Shown: positions 1-7,772, counted from the first letter of the stretch. The stretch is DNA of 64,000 nucleotides from Vreelandella zhaodongensis (GCF_013415115.1 NZ_JACCDD010000004.1:124001-188000); one strand, 5' to 3'. Translations and numbers: made by a program. Notes: generated by a model from the letters alone, not told the origin.

Positions 1-965
1 GCCCTAAATCTAAGCTCGATGTGACGCTCGTCAAGGGGCCAGGCCTGCACATCAAAGCCACGTGCAATGGCATTATCAAAACGCAACGGCCCGGCAAGCC
101 CCCCGGCTAGGTTGGTGTTGAGAATATCCGCGAGCAGCAAGGCATGTGCTTCCAGCAGGTCAAAGGGGATAGACTCAGGCAGCGCCGCCACGTGCCGCAG
201 AATGACTCGCGCAGAGGCCTCTTTCTCCGGGTAACGCAGCAGGGTATCGGCAGGTTTAGCCAGCTCGAACGTTGGAGGCTGGCTTTCGGCGTCAGCGCTT
301 TGTTTCGCGGGCCAATCGACAGTCTTCAGCGCTCGACTAACTTCCCGCTCAGTCACACCACCAGTGACCACCAGGGTGGCATTTTCTGGACGGTGGGTAG
401 CGGCATGCAACGCACGGGCGTCATCGTAGCTGAACCCACGGATGTCATCTGGCGTGCCCAGCACTGAAGAGGCAATGTTATTTCCCGCATAGAGAAATGC
501 ACTCATCGCCTCCGCCGCTTGTGCATCTGGCTTATCAACCATATGAGCTTCATATTCGCGCAAAATGATCTCCCGCTCTTCGGCAGCAAACTTAGCTGGA
601 ACTTCAAGAGGCTCAAAAAGACCTGAAAGGGTTTGCAGTAAATCGTCCAGTTCGTCGGGCTTACCGGACAGCCAATAACCGACTGCATAGGGGTTAGTCC
701 AGGCATTGGAATGCCTGTTTGCGCTGCGTTGTTTGGCACCCACCGTGTTTAACCAGGCAAGATGCTCGACATAGTGTGCAAGTCCGGAAGCTAGACTTCG
801 GTGCCCGAAAACGACATGAGCATAAACCTCACTTGCCTCAGCACTCTGGACATAAACGTGGTGATCCTGACTCTCGAAAAAAACATTAACAAGCCAAAAT
901 AGGGGCAGAGCGACAATGGCGATTAACCACCATCCCGAAAACCGTATCAACGCTTTAACAGTCAT
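1..965 (-). CDS. Membrane-anchored M16 zinc peptidase, 3' end outside window
   Basis: An open frame on the minus strand starts at an ATG at 965 and is still open at base 1, so about 321 N-terminal residues are visible and the C-terminus is missing. Residues about 11-30 form one hydrophobic segment, which suggests a membrane anchor with the catalytic domain in the periplasm. Residues 64-68 read HYVEH, the inverted HxxEH zinc motif of M16 (pitrilysin/insulinase) proteases, and a Glu near 137 within EREIILRE fits the third zinc ligand. Its start codon overlaps the stop of the upstream small membrane gene by one base (TAATG), so translation is probably coupled. As the last visible gene of the HlyC-like acyltransferase operon it may process the peptide of that operon (inference). 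Confidence 0.85.
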   Translation of the reverse strand, partial: MTVKALIRFSGWWLIAIVALPLFWLVNVFFESQDHHVYVQSAEASEVYAHVVFGHRSLASGLAHYVEHLAWLNTVGAKQRSANRHSNAWTNPYAVGYWLSGKPDELDDLLQTLSGLFEPLEVPAKFAAEEREIILREYEAHMVDKPDAQAAEAMSAFLYAGNNIASSVLGTPDDIRGFSYDDARALHAATHRPENATLVVTGGVTEREVSRALKTVDWPAKQSADAESQPPTFELAKPADTLLRYPEKEASARVILRHVAALPESIPFDLLEAHALLLADILNTNLAGGLAGPLRFDNAIARGFDVQAWPLDERHIELRFR

Positions 966-1153
966 TATAAATCAAACTTATTTTTTAACGCCCTCCCTAT
1001 AAAACCAAGAGCCTCATATAAAAAGAAGGCTGTTAAAAAAACCGTCAAATACTTGACATAAAAAAAACCCTCACCATCTAAAAAGTCAAAAAAAATTGTT
1101 ATTAACACAACCACAGCTGCAGTTTTTAACCCACCTTTTATTCTTCTATACAT
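965..1153 (-). CDS. Small two-helix membrane protein, paralogue of the gene at 1280
   Basis: The 62-residue product has two hydrophobic segments (about residues 11-24 and 30-54) separated by a short acidic loop with the pattern FDFLDGEG. It aligns from start to end with the neighbouring 58-residue protein: both begin M-aromatic-basic, share the FDF-D-EG loop, a YE motif in the second helix and a Lys-rich tail. A GGAAG ribosome-binding sequence lies before the ATG, and the stop overlaps the M16 start. The family is not one I recognise. Position beside a peptide gene and a duplicated tiny membrane protein suggest an immunity or accessory role, which is inference. The DNA is markedly AT-rich compared with the backbone. 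Confidence 0.7.
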   Translation of the reverse strand: MYRRIKGGLKTAAVVVLITIFFDFLDGEGFFYVKYLTVFLTAFFLYEALGFIGRALKNKFDL

Positions 1154-1279
1154 TTAACTTCCAGATAAGTTTACAAAATCACCAATCATGAACTTACCAC
1201 CAAAACTAAAACTGGGCTAACATATCAACCTACCATACAGGTCCATAATTTAAAAATTCAAAACAGCCAGCATGCTCCG

Positions 1280-1456
1280 TTATTTTTTTGATTTTTTTTC
1301 AAGAAATACAAAAAACTCATACGCCAAAATTGTAGCTAGAAATAACGATATAGAACGGATAATACTAACCCCTCCTTCATCCCCAAAGTCAAAAATCATA
1401 GACATAACTGTAAGCGTGACTGCAAGCTTTACACCCTTTTCACTAACCTTCCACAT
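1280..1456 (-). CDS. Small two-helix membrane protein, paralogue of the gene at 965
   Basis: A 58-residue protein starts at the ATG at 1456, chosen because a GGAGG lies just upstream and because this start aligns exactly with the paralogue at 965-1153. A GTG at 1489 would add 11 residues and also has a G-rich upstream stretch. Two predicted transmembrane segments flank a loop with FDFGDEGG, and the protein ends with a basic KKSKK tail. A spacer of about 80 bases separates it from the glycine-rich peptide gene, and about 125 AT-rich bases without an evident gene separate it from its paralogue. It is likely an immunity-like or membrane accessory protein of the same operon (inference). No known family was recognised. 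Confidence 0.65.
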   Translation of the reverse strand: MWKVSEKGVKLAVTLTVMSMIFDFGDEGGVSIIRSISLFLATILAYEFFVFLEKKSKK

Positions 1457-1538
1457 AAAGCCTCCACAAGTGTGGAAGGAGGTTATCACCCTCCCTCCAT
1501 CACTTTTGCTGAGAATTTAAATTAAGTTTATACTGAAA

Positions 1539-1841
1539 CTAGAAAAATGACGTTCCAAATCCCCAGGCAGCTCCAGCTGTCCGGCTTAAATGGCCCCCAG
1601 CTACTGTCATCGCTCCAGTTTTTACGGCTTGTTCCTGACCCGAGGTTACAGGCCCACGACTAGGGGCATTTACTCCACCCAAGTTACCTGGATCGCTTCC
1701 GCCGCCTGGGCCACCATAAGGCCTACTACGACTTCCGTGGGTGCTTCCCATGGTATTGCCTCCAGCTGCATTACCACCACCGCCGCCAAAGCTAGTCGAG
1801 CTGTATAGGTCAGTCATTGACGTCTGATAAATATCTTTCAT
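1539..1841 (-). CDS. Glycine-rich 100-aa peptide, candidate acylation substrate
   Basis: The 100-residue product contains 25 glycines, concentrated after residue 18. It has only two lysines, Lys2 and Lys74, and ends in a short aromatic, hydrophobic tail (WGFGTSFF). An AAGGA ribosome-binding sequence lies nine bases before the ATG. The first 20 residues end in GG and could be a leader, but the match to class II microcin leaders is loose. It sits directly downstream of the HlyC-like acyltransferase gene and upstream of two small membrane proteins, an order expected of precursor followed by immunity. Since HlyC-type enzymes acylate internal lysines, Lys74 in the context AVKTG is the natural candidate site; this is inference. 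No homologous family was recognised. Confidence 0.7.
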   Translation of the reverse strand: MKDIYQTSMTDLYSSTSFGGGGGNAAGGNTMGSTHGSRSRPYGGPGGGSDPGNLGGVNAPSRGPVTSGQEQAVKTGAMTVAGGHLSRTAGAAWGFGTSFF

Positions 1842-1928
1842 GTTTCATTTCCTTCTGGTTGCGGGTCGTATCTGTTATCGTCTCCGCTGTCGTTGTTTGC
1901 TGGGTTTGGCTACCCAGCGGCTTCACAG

Positions 1929-1956
1929 GGTGGAGAGATCTCACCATCTCTCCACC
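1929..1956 (-). repeat. Perfect 11-bp inverted repeat between acyltransferase and peptide genes
   Basis: GGTGGAGAGAT and ATCTCTCCACC pair perfectly across a six-base loop. The hairpin lies just after the acyltransferase stop, about 90 bases before the peptide start, and has no T-run. It could be a processing or stabilising element that raises peptide mRNA relative to the enzyme, or a weak attenuator. Confidence 0.7.
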
Positions 1957-1965
1957 CACTCCCGC

Positions 1966-2433
1966 CTACTGCTGCGGGAAAAACTCTGATATCCCTTTTC
2001 GCTTACGGCGCAAATTCACTCCCGTCCATCGATTGATGCTACGTACTGAACCATCACTGCGGCGGCGCAGGCTTGTGGCAACTTCGTTGGGAAAATGGTG
2101 GTGCGTCATGTCATAAAGCACTTCTCTTATATTGCCGTAAGGCGTTATCCAATCGTTAAAAAACAACCGGTCACCGCTCGTCCACTCATCCTGGCCTAAC
2201 GCACGCCCAGTGACATGCACATCACGCTCAACGTGCTCCGAGAGCCAAGCCCAGGTCACCATGCCGGTTGGCAAGCCTTCAGACGTCACATAAAAACGCA
2301 CCTGGTTGCAGGAAAGTGGCGGCAGAATTTCCGTGCACAAATAGCCACCCAATTTAAACTTCCGATGGTATTCAGGCTGGGCCATTAGTTCGAGCGCATA
2401 ACCAACGCTGGTGTAGTAATCAATGCTCACCAT
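1966..2433 (-). CDS. HlyC-type toxin-activating lysine acyltransferase
   Basis: The 155-residue protein matches the HlyC/ApxC family, cytoplasmic enzymes that move a fatty acyl chain from acyl-ACP to internal lysines of RTX toxins. The catalytic histidine is His23 in EYHRK, the same position as in E. coli HlyC. The signature W-T-S-G-D-R at 84-89 is followed by FFNDWITP, giving catalytic Asp94. The segment PTGMVTWAWLSE matches the conserved core strand. Length is close to the family's about 170 residues. The ATG lies within the last codons of the upstream metallopeptidase gene (7-base overlap) with AAGGAG eight bases before it, so the two are translationally coupled. No RTX toxin gene is visible; the adjacent glycine-rich peptide is the only obvious local substrate (inference). 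Confidence 0.92.
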   Translation of the reverse strand: MVSIDYYTSVGYALELMAQPEYHRKFKLGGYLCTEILPPLSCNQVRFYVTSEGLPTGMVTWAWLSEHVERDVHVTGRALGQDEWTSGDRLFFNDWITPYGNIREVLYDMTHHHFPNEVATSLRRRSDGSVRSINRWTGVNLRRKRKGISEFFPQQ

Positions 2434-3578
2434 ACCAGCATCTCCTTGGAAGCGTTTCGCGTGTAACTCGCGTCAACACCTTTCGTCGTACTGATGTACT
2501 GCTCAAGCGCGCGTTGTAAGTTAAGGCGATTATTCGGCAGTGCCGTCTGACACGTTAGCACCAGATTATTCTCTGAATTTGACTCGATCCAGGTTGTGTA
2601 ACCCACCGGCTTCATGTCGTTATCTAATGCAATAAAGGCTGTTCGCGCTTGCAAGTGATCTAATAGATTCAGATAGTAACTTTCAATACATTGGTAAGAC
2701 GCTTTACGCGAGGATTCAATATCCAACAGCGCCATAACACCCAAGCTTTGATATACACCAACGACGGGGTGCTCAGCATCTGATGGCTGCAAAACCGGAA
2801 AGGGATTTTCCATCTCTGTAGCAAAGCTGGCCATTTCATCGATGGGCAAATGCGCCATGGCTTCTTTACCGCTTGAGAACAGCTTGCATACCGATTCATT
2901 ATTCGCAATAGAAAACATCTGCACGGCGGCCAATCGTGCTAACGGATAATTTTGGTAGTAATGATAAGAAAGCTCGGGGTGGTTTAACGCATCTATCAGA
3001 AGGTCGACACAGTCACCCAGGTAAAAACTGTTTTCGCTATGCCAAACATCTAACAGTGGGCCGTGAAGATATGGTACATGCGTTTCCACATAGTCCAGTA
3101 AAAGCAGCTCACCAATAAATGCGCATGTTTCTCGAGCGACTGGCGGCATTAGCTCATGGTTCGATAAAAGTATCTGTAGTGCATGAGCGGCTTCGTGAGC
3201 GAGACAGAGGAGGTCTTCAGGCTGCCCGCGCCAGTCCATTAAAATGACGGGGGGCTCACCACTACCTTGGCAGATAGTATAGGGAGCTTCTTCACTCGCG
3301 CTCAGCGCTCGAAACTCAACATGGTTACACAACAGATGCCGCACTTCGCTCTCGTTATCGAAGACACTAACCAATGCGGGAACAACAAAATTTCTATAAC
3401 ATCTTTCTTGAGAGGACAGCTTATTGCTTATAAAAGCATTTTCCAAAGATGCTTTCCTATCTGTGTTTAAAGGAGGAGGAAGGTGCTCAAATTTTCCTGG
3501 ACCAAAGGACGCGATAATACCCTTTACCCGGGGTGCGCTCAATCCATGAAGCGTTAACCAATCAGTACACGTAAACAT
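2427..3578 (-). CDS. M3-like HExxH metallopeptidase fused to degenerate HlyC-like domain
   Basis: The chosen ATG at 3578 has GAGGGA five bases upstream; a TTG at 3731 would add 51 residues without support. The 383-residue product contains HEAAH at 128-132 and a Glu at 150 in ARETCAFIGELLLLD, a layout like the third ligand of M3 (thimet/oligoendopeptidase F) peptidases. From about residue 280 the protein aligns with the first 60 residues of the adjacent HlyC-like enzyme: SSRK replaces the catalytic YHRK, so Ser290 stands where His should be, and KPVGYTTWIE matches the PTGMVTWAW strand. The Asp-bearing half is not recognisable. I read this as a protease joined to an inactive acyltransferase half, perhaps a substrate-binding or partner domain. 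The domain fusion is seen in sequence; its role is inference. Confidence 0.8.
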   Translation of the reverse strand: MFTCTDWLTLHGLSAPRVKGIIASFGPGKFEHLPPPLNTDRKASLENAFISNKLSSQERCYRNFVVPALVSVFDNESEVRHLLCNHVEFRALSASEEAPYTICQGSGEPPVILMDWRGQPEDLLCLAHEAAHALQILLSNHELMPPVARETCAFIGELLLLDYVETHVPYLHGPLLDVWHSENSFYLGDCVDLLIDALNHPELSYHYYQNYPLARLAAVQMFSIANNESVCKLFSSGKEAMAHLPIDEMASFATEMENPFPVLQPSDAEHPVVGVYQSLGVMALLDIESSRKASYQCIESYYLNLLDHLQARTAFIALDNDMKPVGYTTWIESNSENNLVLTCQTALPNNRLNLQRALEQYISTTKGVDASYTRNASKEMLVW

Positions 3579-4009
3579 GCTTCCCTCGTTTCGTCCCTTG
3601 AAAACATAAATGCCATCCAAGCAAATACCACACCTTTGTCTTTTTATAACTCCAAAACACTTCACAAGCTGAATAGCAAAGCTAGAATAAAAACCATATA
3701 TCGCATATTCAGTAACTAAGGCGACAGCCAAAGTGTGGCATCTATAGACGTAGTAGGTCTGTAAGATATCTCTGAGAATATTGTAGGACTTATCTTACAA
3801 CTTTCGTAGAAAAGCGAACCCAGTGACCCAGTGCTATATCTATAGCCAGTAAGATATGCACCGACGTCACCCCATGCTATCGACACCTCCCCATCGTTTA
3901 GCAATAGCTTAAAGATGCGAAAAACAAACCCGCGGGCGGCGTTAACATAGTCGACTATGATTTTCGGTGGCCTTTCCGCCTAAATTTAGCGCTGCTGGCT
4001 TATTAGAAC
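3579..4009 (-). promoter_or_regulatory. Upstream region of the acyltransferase operon with repeated GTAAGATA motifs
   Basis: This 431-base gap holds no gene I can support. The motif GTAAGATAT occurs at 3761-3769 and 3849-3857, and its inverse TATCTTAC at 3791-3798; the first and second form a perfect 9-bp inverted repeat. A further inverted repeat, GCTATATCTATAGC, lies at 3833-3846, and a perfect 14-bp palindrome CATAGTCGACTATG at 3946-3959. Such clustered sites are expected of operators for the operon that begins at 3578. A TTG-started 62-codon frame at 3716-3904 overlaps them and is judged non-coding. Confidence 0.5.
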
Positions 4010-4774
4010 TTAAGGCTTTACCAAGCTTTTTGTGAAGAAATCCAGCAGCAACGGGTAGTGAATATTCTGCCCGGCGCTGCTGGGTATATGATCTTCACCT
4101 TCGTAGTAGTGAACCGTAGGGTTACGGCCATGCTCGCGTAGGCGTTTTTCCAGTCGCTTAGTCATCTCAACCGACCACATGCGATCTTTCGTGCCATGGG
4201 TAAGCATTAGCGGCCCAGGGTAGCGCTCAATTTCAATCGGCGTAGTCGGCAGTAAGTCTTCATGACTATCACGCCATGTCCAGGCGCGTTTGCTGACATC
4301 CCAGGCTTGCCAACCGGGGTCTCCCGCATCGCGAGCGTTACGCGCGTCAAAGGCACCGCAAACGACATCTGGGGCACTATGTACAGCGATAGTATCGGGC
4401 GCGCCTTTCAGCTCATCCCTGGCCATCAGTGAGCCAAGCAATAACGCATGTTCGGCCCCACGTGAAACACCATAAAGCCCAACACGCTCATCAACGTATT
4501 GAAAATCTCTGAGCGCCCTAAGCGCTTCCACACTACGCTCCAGTGGGTAATCGATAATATGCCCTGCATTCCACATATTACCGCCGCTTGAGTAGCCATA
4601 GGGGAAAGCCAAGAAACCATGTGCTGCGAACAAGACGGCGTCTCGATGACTCCAGCCAGCCCATGCGCCTTCAGAACCATGCAACAACATGATCGCTGGA
4701 AAAGGACCATCGCCTGCCGGGCCGTAGGTAACGCCCCAACCGGGAAGAAAGCGCTGTTTGATATTTAACATCAT
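4010..4774 (-). CDS. Alpha/beta hydrolase (BAAT/dienelactone-hydrolase-like)
   Basis: A 254-residue cytoplasmic protein with the alpha/beta hydrolase fold. The nucleophile elbow is GVSRG with Ser104; Asp197 in THGTKD and His229 in GEDH complete a probable catalytic triad. The early LLHGSEGAW stretch fits the oxyanion-hole HG motif. AAGGAG lies about nine bases before the first of two adjacent ATG codons. The closest families I can name are the acyl-CoA thioester hydrolase/BAAT C-terminal type and dienelactone hydrolases, so an ester or thioester substrate is plausible but not known. It reads toward the same strand as the acyltransferase operon but is separated from it by 431 bases, so co-transcription is not assumed. 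Confidence 0.75.
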   Translation of the reverse strand: MMLNIKQRFLPGWGVTYGPAGDGPFPAIMLLHGSEGAWAGWSHRDAVLFAAHGFLAFPYGYSSGGNMWNAGHIIDYPLERSVEALRALRDFQYVDERVGLYGVSRGAEHALLLGSLMARDELKGAPDTIAVHSAPDVVCGAFDARNARDAGDPGWQAWDVSKRAWTWRDSHEDLLPTTPIEIERYPGPLMLTHGTKDRMWSVEMTKRLEKRLREHGRNPTVHYYEGEDHIPSSAGQNIHYPLLLDFFTKSLVKP

Positions 4775-4842
4775 CCTGAACCACTCCTTGGCTTCGTAAG
4801 AAGGCTATTTATCCACCAGCAATCGAGCAGCGTAATTGCCTT

Positions 4843-6573
4843 CTACTCGGATGGTTTTTCAGCAGAGCTATCTACTTTCTGCGAACGCTGGACTTGCCCA
4901 TCGCCACGGGCAATATCTTCATGGCTGATAACCATAATGTCCCTGGGCCACCACTCTGGATGGTGGTCGCGGATAAACGCCATTAGCTTTTCACGCACAT
5001 TCATTTCCGCCGTCCAACCTGCCATAGGGTCTGATGTCATTAGGTAGCAGGTGATGGTTTGGGCCGTGCCGGTTTGCCCTGTCACGTAACATAGCAACTT
5101 GTGGTGTTCGATAACGCTCTCTTCCTCTTCGGCATACGCTAGAAATTTATCCCGAATCAGCGCGATATCAGCGTTCAAATGCAGAGTTAACTCCACGCTT
5201 CGATAGAGCTTGCTGCTCTTAACCGACAGGTTTTCAAACGGCTTTGAGACAAAGTACGTTACCGGCACGATTAGACGGCGCTCATCCCACACGCGCAGCC
5301 GAATAAACGTATAGAAGATGCCTTCAACGTAACACCACTGGCCTTCAAACATCACCAAGTCGCCAATCCGAATGGGCTTGGCAAGCGACAACTGAAACGA
5401 AGATAGAATATTTCCCAGCATCGCTTGGCCCGCGATACCCACCAGCACTGCCAGCACGCTAGCCGAGGCCAACAGCGAAAGGCCCAGCGTCTCGAAAAGC
5501 TGAATTTGGCTCAGCACGTAAACAGATACCGCAATAACGGTTACGAGAATAATGATGCGACGCAGTGCGTAAAGCGAGGTGAGCAGCCGCCGTTGATCCT
5601 TGGGTTTCGTATCATCAATTTCACCCACCAGGCGCCGTGTTAAACGCAACATGATAGTGTCGACCAAACGTAACGCAATGGTACCTGCGCCCCAGGCCAT
5701 CACAGCGATCAACAATACGCGGAACGTGGTGGTCGCAATGGCGGAAAACGACACCACATATTCCAGCAACGTTTGCGTTACCAATGACATCGCAATCAAT
5801 GCCACAGGTACACCGATTTGATCGGCAAAAATGGTAGAAGCACCGGAAGGCAGGCAGCGAGCAACTAGCCCTACCAGGTAATAAGTAGCCACGCCCACCA
5901 GCCCAATGGTGAGTAAAAAGATGGGGATCGCCAGCCATTCCCAGGCTTTCAAGATGCCAAACGAGGACTTCAACCGTTCGGGAATATAACGCTCTAAGAT
6001 CGAGGGGCCATACTCTTCGTATAACAGCGGAATCGAACTCACGCTCCCAGACATCACCAGCCACACAGGGTCATCTTGGCCCACCCGGTAACGACCCACA
6101 CGCACATCGTAAGCCTGCCCTTTTACTTTCAGTGCCGCTAATTCGATATTGTGACGCGGCTCACCTGCTTGTGGGTTCTGCCCGGAAGGATCTTCTATAG
6201 CAGCGTCCTGGCGTCCGGACATATTAGAGGCATCCAACCACTCACCGCGCTTTAAGACTTCCGCCAGCTGCATCGCCAACTGAGCACCCCGAGCTTGCTG
6301 CTCGTCTGGGTCGATATCGTTAAGGTTAAGGAGATGCGCCGCAGCAGCGTAATCCTCGTCTTCAGTATAGGTTAGGAAACTGCGAATCGTCTCACGTGGC
6401 GACATGCGCCTGAGCTCTTCAGGTGCATCGCCTAGCCCAGTATTAAGAGCCTCGATGGTTAACCACCGCTTCTCCTCGCTCTCATTTCCTTGAGTTTGCG
6501 CCATGCCGAGGCTGGAAACCACTAGAGTGAAAACCAGCACTACCCACACGGGCCACGAGCTGTTTTTTTGCAT
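4843..6573 (-). CDS. MscS-family mechanosensitive ion channel with signal peptide
   Basis: Starting at the ATG at 6573 (AAGG six bases before it) the protein has 576 residues and opens with a signal-peptide-like segment ending near MAQ; a start at 6612 would add 13 polar residues before it. A periplasmic N-terminal domain of about 190 residues is followed by several transmembrane segments and a glycine/alanine-rich pore helix (VLVGIAGQAMLGN) leading into the MscS beta domain (IRIGDLVMFEGQWCYVEGI). This family opens under membrane tension and releases solutes during osmotic downshock, a sensible function in a halophile. It is larger than E. coli MscS (286 residues). The gene stands alone between the hydrolase and a divergent pirin gene. 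Confidence 0.85.
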   Translation of the reverse strand: MQKNSSWPVWVVLVFTLVVSSLGMAQTQGNESEEKRWLTIEALNTGLGDAPEELRRMSPRETIRSFLTYTEDEDYAAAAHLLNLNDIDPDEQQARGAQLAMQLAEVLKRGEWLDASNMSGRQDAAIEDPSGQNPQAGEPRHNIELAALKVKGQAYDVRVGRYRVGQDDPVWLVMSGSVSSIPLLYEEYGPSILERYIPERLKSSFGILKAWEWLAIPIFLLTIGLVGVATYYLVGLVARCLPSGASTIFADQIGVPVALIAMSLVTQTLLEYVVSFSAIATTTFRVLLIAVMAWGAGTIALRLVDTIMLRLTRRLVGEIDDTKPKDQRRLLTSLYALRRIIILVTVIAVSVYVLSQIQLFETLGLSLLASASVLAVLVGIAGQAMLGNILSSFQLSLAKPIRIGDLVMFEGQWCYVEGIFYTFIRLRVWDERRLIVPVTYFVSKPFENLSVKSSKLYRSVELTLHLNADIALIRDKFLAYAEEEESVIEHHKLLCYVTGQTGTAQTITCYLMTSDPMAGWTAEMNVREKLMAFIRDHHPEWWPRDIMVISHEDIARGDGQVQRSQKVDSSAEKPSE

Positions 6574-6816
6574 ACCTGCCTTGTCGTCAAAGTGAGTCAA
6601 TACACCATTCACTAGCCAGCGAGCATAGCCGCCAACACCACGCTAAGCGCAACGCATCCATGTCAGTGACTGACCAAAGTACAGACTACGTTCATCAATC
6701 AAGCAAGCATCGACTGTTCCAGCACTGCAACACTGAGTCTCAGCCACGCTATCTATTACTTGTCTCCCCTAACGCGTACTCTTCTTAACCAACAACGTAC
6801 TCTTTGAGGAGAAACG

Positions 6817-7698
6817 ATGAAAACGTTAGTAGGTGTTACCAGCGCACCACCCGCCCACTGGGTTGGTGACGGCTTTCCAGCGCGTTCGCTGTTCTCCTAT
6901 GGCCCGCGTTCTGAACAATTAAGCCCTTTTCTGCTGCTGGACTACGCAGGCCCTGCAGACTTCCCCCCCACGACGCGGCCACGCGGTGTTGGACAGCACC
7001 CGCACCGAGGTTTTGAAACGGTCACGATTGTCTATCAAGGGGAAGTGGCGCACCGAGACTCAACGGGCAAAGGCGGCGTGATTGGCCCAGGTGACGTGCA
7101 GTGGATGACAGCGGGTGCGGGTATCCTGCACGATGAGTTTCATTCGCCCGCGTTTACAGAGGCAGGCGGCACACTCGAGATGGTGCAGCTGTGGGTAAAC
7201 TTACCCGCCAAAGACAAAATGGCCACGCCGGGCTATCAGGCAATTTTTAATTCCCAGATTCCTGTAGCAGCATTACCTGATCACGCAGGTAGCGTGCGCG
7301 TAATCGCCGGTAACTATATTGATGGCAACCGCGCCGCCCATTCGGGGCCAGCACAGACGTTTTCGCCGATGAACGTCTGGGATGTGCAGCTAAACGGTGG
7401 CAAGGCAACCACGCTGACGCAGCCAGATGGGTGGACAACCCTGCTGGCCTTGCTCAAAGGCACCGTGCAGATCAATGGCGAAGAGATACTCCGCGCAGCA
7501 CAAGTGGCTGAGCTAGCGCGAGATGGCGACACCTTCACCATTGAAGCCAATAATGACGCCACCCTGTTGCTGTTGAGTGGAGAGCCGCTCAATGAGCCAG
7601 TCATAGGCCACGGCCCGTTTGTCATGAATAACGAACGTGAAATCATTGAAGCGATAGAAGACTTTAACCGCGGCCGCTTTGGCCATATGCCAAGTTAA
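6817..7698 (+). CDS. Pirin family protein (first of two)
   Basis: The 293-residue bicupin matches the pirin/YhaK family. His61 and His63 in GQHPHRG, and His105 and Glu107 in ILHDEFH, fit the metal ligands of pirins, so the N-terminal cupin probably binds iron. The ATG follows GAGGAG by several bases. Bacterial pirins have been linked to quercetin dioxygenase activity and redox sensing; the substrate here is unknown. It is convergent with a second pirin gene at 7806-8753, from which it differs substantially, and it ends in its own terminator. Confidence 0.88.
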   Translation: MKTLVGVTSAPPAHWVGDGFPARSLFSYGPRSEQLSPFLLLDYAGPADFPPTTRPRGVGQHPHRGFETVTIVYQGEVAHRDSTGKGGVIGPGDVQWMTAGAGILHDEFHSPAFTEAGGTLEMVQLWVNLPAKDKMATPGYQAIFNSQIPVAALPDHAGSVRVIAGNYIDGNRAAHSGPAQTFSPMNVWDVQLNGGKATTLTQPDGWTTLLALLKGTVQINGEEILRAAQVAELARDGDTFTIEANNDATLLLLSGEPLNEPVIGHGPFVMNNEREIIEAIEDFNRGRFGHMPS

Positions 7699-7712
7699 TG
7701 ATATCGCTGCTT

Positions 7713-7772
7713 AAGTAACGACTATTCAAGTAACTTCTGTTGAAGTAACTACTATTAAAGTAACTACTAGGC
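7713..7772. repeat. Four 15-bp imperfect tandem repeats
   Basis: Four consecutive 15-base units begin AAGTAAC (7713, 7728, 7743 and 7758) and share most other positions. They fill the space between the first pirin gene and its terminator. No function is evident; slippage is the simplest origin. Confidence 0.8.

Noticed and set aside
3579-3731. 51-residue N-terminal extension of the M3-like peptidase
   Set aside because: It starts at TTG without a ribosome-binding site, whereas the ATG at 3578 has GAGGGA at ideal distance.
3716-3904. 62-codon frame upstream of the metallopeptidase gene, considered as a second peptide precursor
   Set aside because: It needs a TTG start without a clear ribosome-binding site, uses rare codons and overlaps a cluster of repeated operator-like motifs.
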